A DNA stretch of 64,000 nucleotides from Chitinophaga sp. S165 (GTDB taxonomy: Bacteria; Bacteroidota; Bacteroidia; Chitinophagales; Chitinophagaceae): the NCBI RefSeq assembly GCF_003182155.1, contig NZ_QGTG01000001.1, positions 1,160,390-1,224,389 on the forward strand, read 5' to 3'. Below the pieces are notes generated by a model. The model made no database searches and was not told where the DNA came from. It saw only the letters and a program-made list of their open reading frames with translations. This document shows, one piece after another, positions 8,213 through 17,234 of the stretch; within the stretch, counting starts at the first letter, position 1, and every line of letters begins with the position of its first letter. The position numbers and the translations under genes are program-made.

Positions 8213-8635
8213 ATGAAAACACTACATTATCCCCTACTACTACTGTTCATTGTACTGACCACTTCGTCCTTTACTTGCAGAAAGGCCCGGCAAGAAGATA
8301 TTTCTCTTGAAGGTCAACCGCTTGATGTTGTTCAGCAACATGTTGCTGGTAAATGGAAACTGCTCTCTACTATTGGCGGTATTTCAGGCACTAATAAGAC
8401 AGAATACCAAAATGACTATATCTCATTCAGGGACTTTAAGATCATATGGACACATAATGATACTGTTCGCCTCAATACCGCTTACAGATGGCAAAAGATG
8501 ACAGATTCCTACGTCATGCTGTTTTCCGGATTCCCCGATTCGTTTCAACCGCTAAAGATCGAACCAAACGATGACCTTATACTTACAGATAATATTGCGG
8601 ACGGGTATCAGTATCGTCTCAGGCGTGCTAATTGA
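8213..8635 (+). CDS. Small exported protein, lipocalin-like
   Basis: The 140-residue protein has a hydrophobic N-terminus (LLLLFIVLTTSSFTC) that could be a signal peptide; the cysteine at about residue 22 sits in a weak lipobox (SFTC). The mature part contains AGKWKLLSTIGG, then alternating strands and LILTDNIADGYQYRLRR, a pattern like Bacteroidota lipocalin-like proteins that begin G-x-W and end in a Tyr-rich strand. No ligand can be inferred. It is followed after 71 bases by another small lipoprotein gene on the same strand. Confidence 0.65.
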   Translation: MKTLHYPLLLLFIVLTTSSFTCRKARQEDISLEGQPLDVVQQHVAGKWKLLSTIGGISGTNKTEYQNDYISFRDFKIIWTHNDTVRLNTAYRWQKMTDSYVMLFSGFPDSFQPLKIEPNDDLILTDNIADGYQYRLRRAN

Positions 8636-8706
8636 TTGTAACATTTCACCCTGTTAATCCGTTTCACCCCGGACATCCATTCACGTAACTTATATTTCTG
8701 CACTTT

Positions 8707-9291
8707 ATGAAACACTTTTACCTGCTTCTGTCCCTTACATTACTATTTGCTGCCTGCTCAAAGGACGAATTCGATCGTTCGAAACCCCAAAATGGCCAGG
8801 AGGTTGAATTGTTTGTAGATCATTATATAGCCGGCGGTGATTACCGGGTATTTCTAAGTAATGATAGAGAGGAAAGGCTTTATACATGGGTTGAAAACTT
8901 TGACGAACGGGAGATCGGTTATATATATCTGATCAAAGCCAAAGCAGTGGTACCCGAACAACCACTGATGGATGGCCCGTCTTACTGGTTTGAACGTATC
9001 AAAACTATCCGCAAGGATAAATACCAGGGAGTTGATACTTTTTCCTTGCCCTTGTTTGGCTCCTGGATGCCTCAACCATTTTTCTGTATGACAAAAGAAG
9101 CGGACAAATTCACCTATAATTTCAAATATCCCTTAACACCCGCAAACGACCAGGTCCGTGCTGATCTTGAACAAGCAATTACAAAAGGGCAGTCGCTGGT
9201 AAGGACCGGCCCTTTTCTGTTGAACATCATCGTACAACACGATCCGGCCAATTATACCAAAGGATACATTGTACACAGGGTTGCGCTTTAG
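8707..9291 (+). CDS. Putative lipoprotein of unknown function
   Basis: The first 17 residues form a lipoprotein signal peptide with lipobox LFAAC (C17), followed by SKDEFD, where the acidic residues after the cysteine are typical of Bacteroidota lipoproteins. The mature 178-residue part is beta-rich with many aromatic residues (YTWVENFDE, PSYWFERIKTI). It has no recognised domain. The next gene begins 48 bases downstream on the same strand. Confidence 0.7.
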   Translation: MKHFYLLLSLTLLFAACSKDEFDRSKPQNGQEVELFVDHYIAGGDYRVFLSNDREERLYTWVENFDEREIGYIYLIKAKAVVPEQPLMDGPSYWFERIKTIRKDKYQGVDTFSLPLFGSWMPQPFFCMTKEADKFTYNFKYPLTPANDQVRADLEQAITKGQSLVRTGPFLLNIIVQHDPANYTKGYIVHRVAL

Positions 9292-9339
9292 ACGTTGGTT
9301 ATCAGGCAGAACTTTTTTACTACCTTTAGAAAAAAAGAG

Positions 9340-10422
9340 ATGCAAAATAAAGGGCTGCTTTTTATTCCGGATATAAGTGGCTTTACCCGATTCGTCAACG
9401 AAATAGAGATCGATCATAGCAGGCATATTATACAGCAGTTGCTGGAAGTGTTAATCAACTCCAACAACTCAGGGCTGGAGATCTCTGAAATTGAAGGGGA
9501 TGCCATTCTTTTCTACAAATTCGGAGAACCACTTGAACTGGAAGCTTTGTACAAGCAGGTGGAGAAGATGTTCTGCGAGTTCCACCGTCACCTGAACGCA
9601 TATGATCATCGCAAAATATGCCAGTGTAAAGCCTGTGTGTCTGCTGTTGATCTTACACTGAAGGTGATCACACACTACGGCGAGTTCACTACTTATAACG
9701 TAAAGAATTTCAGTAAACTCATCGGCAAGGATGTGATCGTTGCTCACCAGCTGCTGAAGAATGATATTGAACAGCATGAGTACTGGCTGGTTACGGACCA
9801 TCTGTTACAGGATGCTTCACCCGAAGAACTGGCGGACTGGATGAAATGGGATGCCAGTTCAAAACTTACGGAAACAGGTACCATCCCTTTTCACTATACC
9901 CAGTTAAGTCAGCTGAAGAAGGAATTACCTCCTGATCCCGATCCACAGCTGGAACTATCTGACAAGACCAGGGTTATTTCTGTTTATAAGGATTATGACA
10001 TTGACATCAAGACGCTGTGTTACACTGTTGTGCACTTTGAATTCCGGCAGCAATGGCAGCCAGGATTAAAGGAAATAAATGAGGTGGAACACTTTCTGCC
10101 TGGTGTAGGCAGCCGCCATCAGCATGTGATGGAAAACGGGGAAAAGATCATGATGTTCACCAGTAGCTTTTCCTATGATCCTGATAAAAAGATACAGTTT
10201 AGTGAGACAGACGAGAAGCGGAAAAATTCCACCTATTATACTATTGAAAAAGCGCCTGACGGCAGATCCCGGCTAACGATGGAATTCTATCTGCATAAAA
10301 ATCCCGTGCGACAGGTATTGTTTAATCTTTTTGAGAGAAACAAGCTGGAATCTAATCTGCGCCAGTCGCTGGAGAATCTGGCCCCTATTGTGAAAGCGAT
10401 GGTATTACCACTTGAGTTCTGA
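9340..10422 (+). CDS. DUF2652 protein: class III cyclase-like domain plus SRPBCC domain
   Basis: The start at 9340 gives MQNKGLLFIPDISGFTRF, the first strand of a class III nucleotidyl cyclase fold; the 15 codons upstream look non-coding. PDISGFT (D10) and EGDAILFY (about residues 63-70) correspond to the two metal-binding aspartate positions of class III cyclases. HYGEF near residue 110 matches the core strand. A CQCKAC segment lies between them. From about residue 205 to the end, the sequence fits a SRPBCC (START-like) ligand-binding domain (FEFRQQWQPGL, FLPGVGSRH). DUF2652 proteins have this layout. Catalytic activity is unproven, since substrate-specifying residues are not obvious. Confidence 0.8.
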   Translation: MQNKGLLFIPDISGFTRFVNEIEIDHSRHIIQQLLEVLINSNNSGLEISEIEGDAILFYKFGEPLELEALYKQVEKMFCEFHRHLNAYDHRKICQCKACVSAVDLTLKVITHYGEFTTYNVKNFSKLIGKDVIVAHQLLKNDIEQHEYWLVTDHLLQDASPEELADWMKWDASSKLTETGTIPFHYTQLSQLKKELPPDPDPQLELSDKTRVISVYKDYDIDIKTLCYTVVHFEFRQQWQPGLKEINEVEHFLPGVGSRHQHVMENGEKIMMFTSSFSYDPDKKIQFSETDEKRKNSTYYTIEKAPDGRSRLTMEFYLHKNPVRQVLFNLFERNKLESNLRQSLENLAPIVKAMVLPLEF

Positions 10423-10504
10423 GTATTCGTTGCTGAAAATCAATCGATACATTACGCATTTTATATATCTTGCGCCCGAGGATTATCCCCCTTTCTATCA
10501 ACCT

Positions 10505-11788
10505 ATGAGATCAAGACAATTATACCTGCTGCTAACGCTTATGCTGGCAGCGATCTGTACGTATGGGCAAACAGCACCCCCTTACAAAAAAGATGTTGAT
10601 AGTGCTAAAGCCTATCTTACACGCAAGAACAGAGATTATACGAAAGCGCTCCGCTTCTATGAAGCGTCTTTCGCAAAAGGCAACAATGAGCCTGACGACT
10701 ATTATAATGCCGGCTGTTGCGCCTCGCTTGTACAGAAACAACCGACAGCATTCAAGTACCTGAAAAGAAGTATCCAACTGGGATACATGAGCCAAAGCTG
10801 GATGGAAGGCGATAAAGACCTGACGTCCCTTCATGCTGATCCGCAGTGGCCTCTCCTGCTTAAAGAGTTTGATAATCAGATCTTAGCAATTGAAAAGCTA
10901 TTTGCAGGCATCAAGACAGTGAAGCCATCTGATCTTATTCCCTATCGTAGTGCCGGATGGTGGGGGTATATGGACAAACGCACCAAAAAGGTAATCGTAA
11001 AACCAGCCTTCAGATCACTGGGCTTTATGAGCACCTGTGCAATTTTCAAGTACAGATATGAAGATATTGAGCTTCTTATTACATCACAAGGCAAAGTGAC
11101 GAAGGAGCCTATTGACGATCAAAAAGATGTTGTTTCATACTATGATGAGGCGGAGGAAGAGGCCAAATATCCTAAACACATCAGCAGTAAAGATGGTTTC
11201 AAGGGGTTCAATATGGATGAGAATGGAAAGATCACTACATTCTCCGACATCTATACCGGCGTGTCTCCCGTGTTCTTTAATATTTCGGAACCGTTTAAGC
11301 TCAATAATGCTTATCATGCTATCGTCCATAAATCCAAGAGAGACGGGATCATAGACCAGCAGGGAAACCCGTTCCCGGGTTTTAATTTTGTGCATAAAGA
11401 CCTTGTATGGAACAACCGGGTACCGGGCTCATTGAAATGGTTTTATATGACTGATACGCTTGGCAAGTCAGGATTTATAAATGAAGATGGAGATAAGAAA
11501 TGCTATGGTGAATTGCTAAGTTATCCATTCTATAGTAATGACAGATTTAATTTAAGCGTCCAAAACAATAAAGACAGCAGTGGCATACTGGATGTCAGTA
11601 CAATGGAATGGGTGCTGAAGCCTCAACCGATCCACATCACGAGGACAGAGATCTCTCACAATGGAGACTGCCATCTGAGTAATGTAGAGATAAAAGACGA
11701 AAATATAATCGGTGTTTACTACCTGGTAGAAAAGGGCGAGAACGCGTATTACATAGATAAACTGGGCACTAAATACTGGCCTAAATAA
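10505..11788 (+). CDS. Secreted protein with TPR-like and WG-repeat-like segments
   Basis: The start at 10505 gives a signal peptide (LYLLLTLMLAAICTYGQ); the in-frame codons from 10412 overlap the previous gene and lack signal features. Residues 30-110 look like TPR helices (DYTKALRFYEASFAKGN, YYNAGCCASL). From about 150 the protein contains WG/KWG-type repeats (AGWWGYMDKRTKKVIVKPAF, GIIDQQGN, SGFINEDGDK). Such proteins are common and uncharacterised in Bacteroidota, probably periplasmic or surface scaffolds. A strong terminator follows 25 bases after the stop. Confidence 0.75.
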   Translation: MRSRQLYLLLTLMLAAICTYGQTAPPYKKDVDSAKAYLTRKNRDYTKALRFYEASFAKGNNEPDDYYNAGCCASLVQKQPTAFKYLKRSIQLGYMSQSWMEGDKDLTSLHADPQWPLLLKEFDNQILAIEKLFAGIKTVKPSDLIPYRSAGWWGYMDKRTKKVIVKPAFRSLGFMSTCAIFKYRYEDIELLITSQGKVTKEPIDDQKDVVSYYDEAEEEAKYPKHISSKDGFKGFNMDENGKITTFSDIYTGVSPVFFNISEPFKLNNAYHAIVHKSKRDGIIDQQGNPFPGFNFVHKDLVWNNRVPGSLKWFYMTDTLGKSGFINEDGDKKCYGELLSYPFYSNDRFNLSVQNNKDSSGILDVSTMEWVLKPQPIHITRTEISHNGDCHLSNVEIKDENIIGVYYLVEKGENAYYIDKLGTKYWPK

Positions 11789-11812
11789 GACAATCCAATA
11801 AAGCAATATAGA

Positions 11813-11851
11813 AGAGCAACCTGCGTTCGTTCCGGACGGGTTGCTCTTTTT
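11813..11851 (+). terminator. Rho-independent terminator
   Basis: AGAGCAACC (11813-11821) pairs with GGTTGCTCT (11839-11847), and the 3' arm runs into a T-tract (CTTTTTG). It ends the transcript of the WG-repeat protein gene. Confidence 0.85.
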
Positions 11852-11924
11852 GTTATGTATCTCTTTGCCGGGATATTTGGTTACAGTCAAGGTTAACCCA
11901 GCGCTAAGCCCTGAATTCCCTCCT

Positions 11925-11956
11925 TTCGGGAAATCTGACCCTTACTTCGGGAAATC
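11925..11956. promoter_or_regulatory. Direct repeat spaced two helical turns, upstream of RclC-like gene
   Basis: TTCGGGAAATC occurs at 11925-11935 and again at 11946-11956, exactly 21 bases apart. The spacing places both copies on the same DNA face, as expected for cooperative activator or repressor binding. The start codon of the DUF417 gene is 74 bases downstream. Confidence 0.5.
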
Positions 11957-12029
11957 CAGCTATTCTTCCACAGGGCAAAACGTATGAACTTTGAGGTATC
12001 AAAATCATTCAAACACAAACTCCTGAAAA

Positions 12030-12581
12030 ATGAAACACGCATTAATTCTGACACAAGATATGGCTACTGCCAGTACTCAACCTTCAACCCGTAAAAATCT
12101 TATTGTGCGACTGGCACAACAGGTTGGCGATCTTAATCTGCCTTTCCTGTTTCTTGCAACTGCGATGGCCGTTATGTTACTTTGGGCCGGCAGTTATAAA
12201 ATGACAAACCCGGGAGCAGAGGGCATCGTACCACTTGTAACGAATAGTCCTTTGATCAGCTGGCATTTCAAATTCTTCGGTCCCTATATTGGTTCCGATC
12301 TGATCGGGCTTACGGAAATAACGGCTGCGGTACTAATCCTGATTGGACTATTTAAACCAAAGGCTGGAATTGTAGGCGGATTTATTGGCGTGGTTATGTT
12401 CTTTGTTACCAGTACCATGGTAATCACCACACCTGACGCAATTACGCACGTGAATGGCATGGGTTACCTATCCTTCATGGGATTGTTCCTGTTCAAAGAT
12501 CTAATAGCACTTGGCGCTTCTCTTTATCTTATCAGTTACTTTGGCAAGAAGGCAATAAATGAAGAAAATAAGGGGAAATAG
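12030..12581 (+). CDS. DUF417 (RclC/YkgB-like) inner-membrane protein
   Basis: A 183-residue protein with four predicted membrane segments (about residues 40-58, 90-110, 115-135 and 150-175). The motifs LLWAGSYKMTNPGAEGIVPLV and NSPL-SW match the start of the DUF417 family, whose E. coli member RclC (YkgB) belongs to the reactive-chlorine response. The ATG at 12063 (MATAST) is an alternative start. The gene stands alone behind a conspicuous direct repeat, so it is probably inducible. A role in oxidative or chlorine stress is inference from the family. Confidence 0.8.
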   Translation: MKHALILTQDMATASTQPSTRKNLIVRLAQQVGDLNLPFLFLATAMAVMLLWAGSYKMTNPGAEGIVPLVTNSPLISWHFKFFGPYIGSDLIGLTEITAAVLILIGLFKPKAGIVGGFIGVVMFFVTSTMVITTPDAITHVNGMGYLSFMGLFLFKDLIALGASLYLISYFGKKAINEENKGK

Positions 12582-12656
12582 GCCCCTGAAGCATGGCTTT
12601 GATACGAAGACGGTTGTTTTGTTCCGGTGGGATTACGCAAACCTGTAGTTGATGTT

Positions 12657-12696
12657 GCGCCCTGTTTCATAAAGATGAACAGGGCGCTTTTATTTT
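12657..12696 (+). terminator. Rho-independent terminator
   Basis: GCGCCCTGTT (12657-12666) and AACAGGGCGC (12678-12687) form a perfect 10-bp stem followed by TTTTATTTT. It ends the DUF417 gene and lies against the convergent hydrolase gene. Confidence 0.85.
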
Positions 12697-12703
12697 ATAC
12701 CGA

Positions 12704-13363
12704 TCATTTAATGATCTTCTCGATCCAATTTTTAGTTGCTTCAATCAACAAAGGCATCGTATCTACCTTCCTACCAGCTTTAAACGAATGATCGGCGCCT
12801 TCCAGTTTGACAAGGCTGGCCTTTTTCAATGGCTTGCATACTGCTTCAATCAGGTCCCATGTAGCCAATGTGTCTTTCGTTCCTTGCAAAAACAACATAG
12901 GAACTTTTACATCTTTCAGATGTTCCGCACGATCGGTCGAGGGTTTACCTGCAGGATGCAAAGGGAAACCATAGAAAATAATTCCTTTCACATCCTTACG
13001 CTGATGTAATGCCAGGTATTGAGAGGACATCCGACCTCCGAATGATTTTCCGGATATAAGTAACGGAAACGAAGGATATAACTCAAGTGCTTTATCAATA
13101 GCAGCTTCTATTGTCTGATGGGCTACAGCAGGTGTATCGGGCCTCATCTTCTTTTGCTCAGTGAAAGGAAAATTAAAGCGCAGCGTAGCAATACCCACTT
13201 CTGCCAGGCCTGCTGCCAACGTTGCCATAAATGCATGATCCATACCGGCTCCTGCCCCATGAGCTAGTGTCATGATACAGGTCGCATTTTTTGGGACCAT
13301 TGATATTGCGGATACTTTTCCCGGGGCAGGCGATATAGTTAGTGACAGAGACTTTGTAGCCAT
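12704..13363 (-). CDS. Alpha/beta-hydrolase of the KANL3/Tex30-like family
   Basis: The 219-residue protein carries the family's LAHGAGAGMDHAFM oxyanion-hole region near residue 32, the nucleophile elbow SGKSFGGRM near 105, the aspartate in LQGTKDTLA near 163 and the histidine in EGADHSF near 193, so the triad looks complete. There is no signal peptide, so it is likely cytoplasmic. Bacterial members are uncharacterised hydrolases. It is a single gene converging on the DUF417 gene. Confidence 0.85.
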   Translation of the reverse strand: MATKSLSLTISPAPGKVSAISMVPKNATCIMTLAHGAGAGMDHAFMATLAAGLAEVGIATLRFNFPFTEQKKMRPDTPAVAHQTIEAAIDKALELYPSFPLLISGKSFGGRMSSQYLALHQRKDVKGIIFYGFPLHPAGKPSTDRAEHLKDVKVPMLFLQGTKDTLATWDLIEAVCKPLKKASLVKLEGADHSFKAGRKVDTMPLLIEATKNWIEKIIK

Positions 13364-13465
13364 AATTCATCGTTTATAAGAATCAAAGATAAGAATGGTT
13401 ATGAATTGTTTGGGGCCTCTGACTGCATGCAGTTATAAACATGAACACATATCATTGCGTTAACA

Positions 13466-13473
13466 TATCTTTG
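13466..13473 (+). promoter_or_regulatory. TAnnTTTG -7 box
   Basis: TATCTTTG matches the Bacteroidota -7 consensus and lies 26 bases upstream of the ATG at 13499. It supports that start over the internal ATG at 13613. No -33 TTG is visible at the usual spacing. Confidence 0.35.
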
Positions 13474-13498
13474 CTTCCATATTACCAATACCTGTGTA

Positions 13499-13942
13499 AT
13501 GACAACCCTAGCTGTTATATTTCAATTGTTCATTCTGGTTGCATGCCTGCGCTCATCTCAAAGCAGAAATTATACAAAAAAAGAACGGTCAAGGCAGTTG
13601 ACGTTCACAATTATGAATTATCCTGAGTGGGAAGACTTCTGGATAAAATTCAAGTTCGCTTTTTTACAGAAAAGCAATCTTCAGATATTAGGACTTGTAA
13701 ATTTTCCCTTGTTGCAGAATGATGAAAATGTGGGCGACATTGAGTTCCTGGATAAATGGGCATCACAGCTTAATGGTATTGAAACTGCAACAGAACCGGT
13801 AGAAGTTGAAGATTTCCCTTCATATGCAAAACACATTGCTCATATGGATACAGTGCGGCATATCAACTTTGAGCAGATGGATCTATATTTTGCAAGAGTA
13901 AATGGTTACTACCGGCTTGTTCAGATAATAACTCCGCGATAA
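13499..13942 (+). CDS. Small putative lipoprotein
   Basis: The 147-residue product starts with a hydrophobic segment ending in LVAC (C16), a good lipobox, followed by a basic stretch. The remaining 105 residues (from MNYPEWEDFWIKFKFA) are soluble and unrecognised. An alternative start at the ATG at 13613 would give a cytoplasmic protein without the lipid anchor; the -7 box at 13466 favours the longer form. Function unknown. Confidence 0.6.
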   Translation: MTTLAVIFQLFILVACLRSSQSRNYTKKERSRQLTFTIMNYPEWEDFWIKFKFAFLQKSNLQILGLVNFPLLQNDENVGDIEFLDKWASQLNGIETATEPVEVEDFPSYAKHIAHMDTVRHINFEQMDLYFARVNGYYRLVQIITPR

Positions 13943-14093
13943 ATAATAAACGACCGCACTATGTCTGACAAAAAACGCCCATCCGGACCATACGGGAAAA
14001 CTTCCTGATGAGAAAGGCCGCAAAAAAATGCTCGATTTCATCCAGCAACTGTAAAAGTCTGCTACCTTTACGTCTCCATATACCACCAGTCAA

Positions 14094-14906
14094 ATGAGCC
14101 GAAACAACTGGACAAACGACAAATTGTTCGAACGATTACTAAACAATAAGTCCACCGACACCTACAGAGATAACATTAAAGCACTATGGAGCCGCCCGGA
14201 AAAAGAGGTGCTTAAAAAGTGTAAAGAGCTTACCAGGTCGGCAATTCCCCGGGAAAGGCGTATAGGCATAGATGTACTCTCTCAGCTGGGCGGGATGGAC
14301 CGTCCTTTTGGAGCGGAAACCCTGGCATTATACCTAAGGATCCTGCCAAAGGAGAAAGATCCCAAAGTACTCGAATCGTTGTTACATGCCATCGGACATA
14401 ATAATACCGGGCTGGAAAATAAGGACATCGATCAACTTTCATCTCTTAAGAAACACAGTTATGCAGTAGTCCGCTTCGGATTGGTCTTTGCACTTAACGG
14501 CATAGACAAGCCAGTGGCGATCGATACGCTGATACACCTATCCAGTGATAAGGACACGGATATCCGTAACTGGGCCACTTTTGCGTTAGGTGAACAGATC
14601 AGCAGAAACAACAAAGCTATACGTGATGCGCTGTGGGCACGAGTAGACGACCAGGATGAAGATACCCGGCTGGAAGCCGTAATGGGCCTGGCGAGGCGAA
14701 AAGACCCACGGGTATATGACGTTATTACCAGAGAACTGGCTAACGGAGAAGCAGGTACCCTGTTATTTGATGCAATTGCCGTGTTGGGTAGTGCTGATTT
14801 CCTTTCAGCGCTTGAAAAGTTACAGCAGAAATCTGCAAAAGATGATTCGATCCATCCCAGCTGGCGGTTGAAGCTCCAGGAAACGATTGACGCATTAAAA
14901 AGCTAG
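14094..14906 (+). CDS. HEAT-repeat protein
   Basis: A 270-residue soluble protein built from HEAT/PBS-lyase-like repeats. Examples are DTDIRNWATFALGEQ, DEDTRLEAVMGLARRKD and YAVVRFGLVFALNG, each a helix pair of about 30 residues with conserved D-R-A/G positions, covering roughly residues 60-250. Such proteins act as binding scaffolds, and their partners cannot be inferred. A TACCTTTA promoter-like box lies at 14063-14070. The gene ends 7 bases from the convergent GNAT gene. Confidence 0.85.
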   Translation: MSRNNWTNDKLFERLLNNKSTDTYRDNIKALWSRPEKEVLKKCKELTRSAIPRERRIGIDVLSQLGGMDRPFGAETLALYLRILPKEKDPKVLESLLHAIGHNNTGLENKDIDQLSSLKKHSYAVVRFGLVFALNGIDKPVAIDTLIHLSSDKDTDIRNWATFALGEQISRNNKAIRDALWARVDDQDEDTRLEAVMGLARRKDPRVYDVITRELANGEAGTLLFDAIAVLGSADFLSALEKLQQKSAKDDSIHPSWRLKLQETIDALKS

Positions 14907-14913
14907 ACGGGTT

Positions 14914-15390
14914 TTAATCTACCGTTAGTATCATGTCATATCTATGCATCCCATTGGAATAGCCGTTTTCGGTATACTTAACGGTAACAAATCCATATCG
15001 TTCAAAAAACGGTCGGCTGTGTTGTGTGGTATCCAGGATAATACTGGCGCCAGGGTACAATTCCCTGATCTTACTAAGCCGGTAGATCAGTAATTGTTTT
15101 CCGAAGCCTTGTTTATGAAACTTTCTGTCCACTAAGCCCCAGGCAAAAGTTACTTCGTTTTTCTTTTCATCATAGCCAAAGCCTCCGCAACCAACTAAGG
15201 TCTTTCCGCTGATAGCGACGTAATAATGGCTATGTTCCTTTTCTGCCACAAACAGGTCCAGCCAGTTTTCATACTGCGATACTTCGGCTTCTGTGAAGTA
15301 ATCAGGTACATTGGAGATAAACGCATCAAGACATTGCTGTCTCCAAGTGCTTGTATATTCAGTGATATGAATGGGTTCGGGTAATGACAT
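14914..15390 (-). CDS. GNAT-family N-acetyltransferase
   Basis: I start at the ATG at 15390 (MSLPEPIHITEYT), which begins the GNAT fold; the 40 upstream codons look like leader. The acetyl-CoA loop is in FHKQGFGKQLLIYRL (Q-x-x-G-x-G/K type) near residue 100. Motif B follows as SIILDTTQHSRPFFERYGFV, ending in the usual F-Y-x-x-x-GF helix. Length (158 residues) is normal. The acceptor substrate is unknown. Confidence 0.85.
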   Translation of the reverse strand: MSLPEPIHITEYTSTWRQQCLDAFISNVPDYFTEAEVSQYENWLDLFVAEKEHSHYYVAISGKTLVGCGGFGYDEKKNEVTFAWGLVDRKFHKQGFGKQLLIYRLSKIRELYPGASIILDTTQHSRPFFERYGFVTVKYTENGYSNGMHRYDMILTVD

Positions 15391-15513
15391 TTTGATACAG
15401 GTAACAGCAGACCTTCCTCCTGACTGCAATTTACCGAAATAAGCGGCATAAAATAATATTCCATTTGTACATTCTGAAATATCAGAATAACGCTTGCATT
15501 TTATTGGCACGTT

Positions 15514-17103
15514 TTACTTATCTGACGCTCCTGCGAAGCCATACCAATAAGTTGTGGCAGAAGCATCTATGGTGCCACCGTCCCAACTTAGCATTTCCAT
15601 ATCGAATGAAAATGTTTTACTAAAGGGGATAGCATCCAGAATCCTCGTACGGGTGAAAGTGTTATAACCTGCAGAAGAGGGTTGATCGGCACGTGGCGCA
15701 TTGGCAAAAGGTGTCTGGTACAGGACTACAGGCGCCCAGGAGGTGTTGTAATAATCTTCCAGTCCGGTACCGAATTCTGATGGGAAAGTTTCCTGATCAA
15801 CGTATGCCTTTGCGTCTCCTTCGCCATACCAGGATTTCATATGATTGTTTACAGATAAGGTATTACCCAGATACACTCCTTTTCCCCGGATACTGGCAAA
15901 GTTCCAGTCGATCGGACCGGCAGGGTCATTCTTCGCTACCTTGCCTGCATCATAGTCCCATTTGGCGTCTTTTATGTCCTGTTCGAATTTATAAGTAGTA
16001 TGGAAATACATGGTACGATCATTCCACCTGAAAGGCGTAATAGTAGCTTTAACATCGAGGCTTATTTCGACGTCATATTTATTCTCGATAGTAAGAACGG
16101 CAGATTTACTGTAGGGCATCACCCAACGACTAGTAAGTGTGCCGGAATCAGATAGCTCCCGATACCAGCTTTTGACCGGCTTTCCACCAAAACCGCCGCC
16201 GATGAAATCGCCTAAGGGACATAATACTGTCTGATGTCCATCGAATTGTATTTTAAGCATGACTGAACGCCACAGTTTTTCCTTGTCTTTTTCATCAATA
16301 GATGTAAGACCTAATTTTAACATGCGGATGGCGGCAGCACCATTGGGCATAGAGATCGATGCCGTTTTGCCGGGGGCCAGTTTTAGATGCCTGACAACAT
16401 CTTTTCCCTTAACAGGGGGAGGATTCCAAAGTACCGCTTCTGCTTTATCAATAGCAGTTTTGTAACGTTTAAGATCATCCGTAGCAAAGGTCTCGACCCT
16501 GGTACCGGGAGTATAGGTCCGGTAGTTGATCTGGTAATAATGCGGCGTCTTCATGTTGGCACTGTCCGCAAACTGCCAGGTGATCTTACAATGCTTCTGA
16601 TAAGGTACGGGAAAGTAAAGTGTGTTACCGCCTTTGCCTTGCGGTTCATAGCTGGAATGCGGATTCAGCAATCCCGGGCCTAAATCGAATCCGGCTTTCA
16701 TCAGGTCGAAGTCGGATATGATCAATGATGCGTTTTCTTCGTTATCAAAATAAAACCGCATTGTACCTTGTTTTGCAAGCGTCGTCAACCAGAACCGGAC
16801 AATTACTCCCGGGCCATCTGCGTCCATCATTACAAACTCATTGTGATCATCTTTCTTTTCCTCACGGATAAACTGATTGAAGTCGCCATTAGCGAACCAG
16901 CCGGGTTGCTCCGGAGAGATGGACCTTCTATCATAACTACTGGCCTGTTTTAGTGTAAAGGATGGAGATGGGAACTTTGTGACAGCATCAAAATCCGTCA
17001 TTTCATTTAACAGGGAATTTATAGTAATGACAGGTTGCGCATTTCCTTTGTAAAGGCCTAAAGTACAGAGCAGCAAAAGTACGATGGTGGAATTTATCTT
17101 CAT
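15514..17103 (-). CDS. Exported GH172 (DUF2961) family glycosidase-like protein
   Basis: A signal peptide (ILLLLLCTLGLYKGNAQ-type, to about residue 22) precedes a DUF2961 protein of normal length, 529 residues. Visible family features include ADGPGVIVRFWLT near 95, GDFIGGGFGG near 298 and FGTGLEDYYNTSW near 445, with the conserved Glu-Asp pair. DUF2961 is now glycoside hydrolase family 172, whose studied members act on alpha-D-fructofuranosides and D-arabinofuranosides. The actual substrate here is unknown. No SusC/D pair lies nearby, so it is not part of a visible polysaccharide utilisation locus. Confidence 0.85.
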   Translation of the reverse strand: MKINSTIVLLLLCTLGLYKGNAQPVITINSLLNEMTDFDAVTKFPSPSFTLKQASSYDRRSISPEQPGWFANGDFNQFIREEKKDDHNEFVMMDADGPGVIVRFWLTTLAKQGTMRFYFDNEENASLIISDFDLMKAGFDLGPGLLNPHSSYEPQGKGGNTLYFPVPYQKHCKITWQFADSANMKTPHYYQINYRTYTPGTRVETFATDDLKRYKTAIDKAEAVLWNPPPVKGKDVVRHLKLAPGKTASISMPNGAAAIRMLKLGLTSIDEKDKEKLWRSVMLKIQFDGHQTVLCPLGDFIGGGFGGKPVKSWYRELSDSGTLTSRWVMPYSKSAVLTIENKYDVEISLDVKATITPFRWNDRTMYFHTTYKFEQDIKDAKWDYDAGKVAKNDPAGPIDWNFASIRGKGVYLGNTLSVNNHMKSWYGEGDAKAYVDQETFPSEFGTGLEDYYNTSWAPVVLYQTPFANAPRADQPSSAGYNTFTRTRILDAIPFSKTFSFDMEMLSWDGGTIDASATTYWYGFAGASDK

Positions 17104-17234
17104 ATCAATTCAGTTGATAAGTTTAACAAGTGCAGAGAGCAACAAACATTTCTGAAGCTGACATATGTCAGATTTACCAATTTCACAGCCTCCTATTTTT
17201 GTGCAACAAACAAACGGTAATGAACATATTTACG

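Noticed and set aside
13441..13626. 61-codon plus-strand frame overlapping the lipoprotein gene
   Set aside because: The alternative frame has a better start, a lipobox and a promoter box, so this one is a shadow.
13965..14052. Short protein-like tail (LPDEKGRKKMLDFIQQL, then stop) before the HEAT-repeat gene
   Set aside because: It may be a gene remnant, but without a start, a domain or a homologue it cannot be supported.
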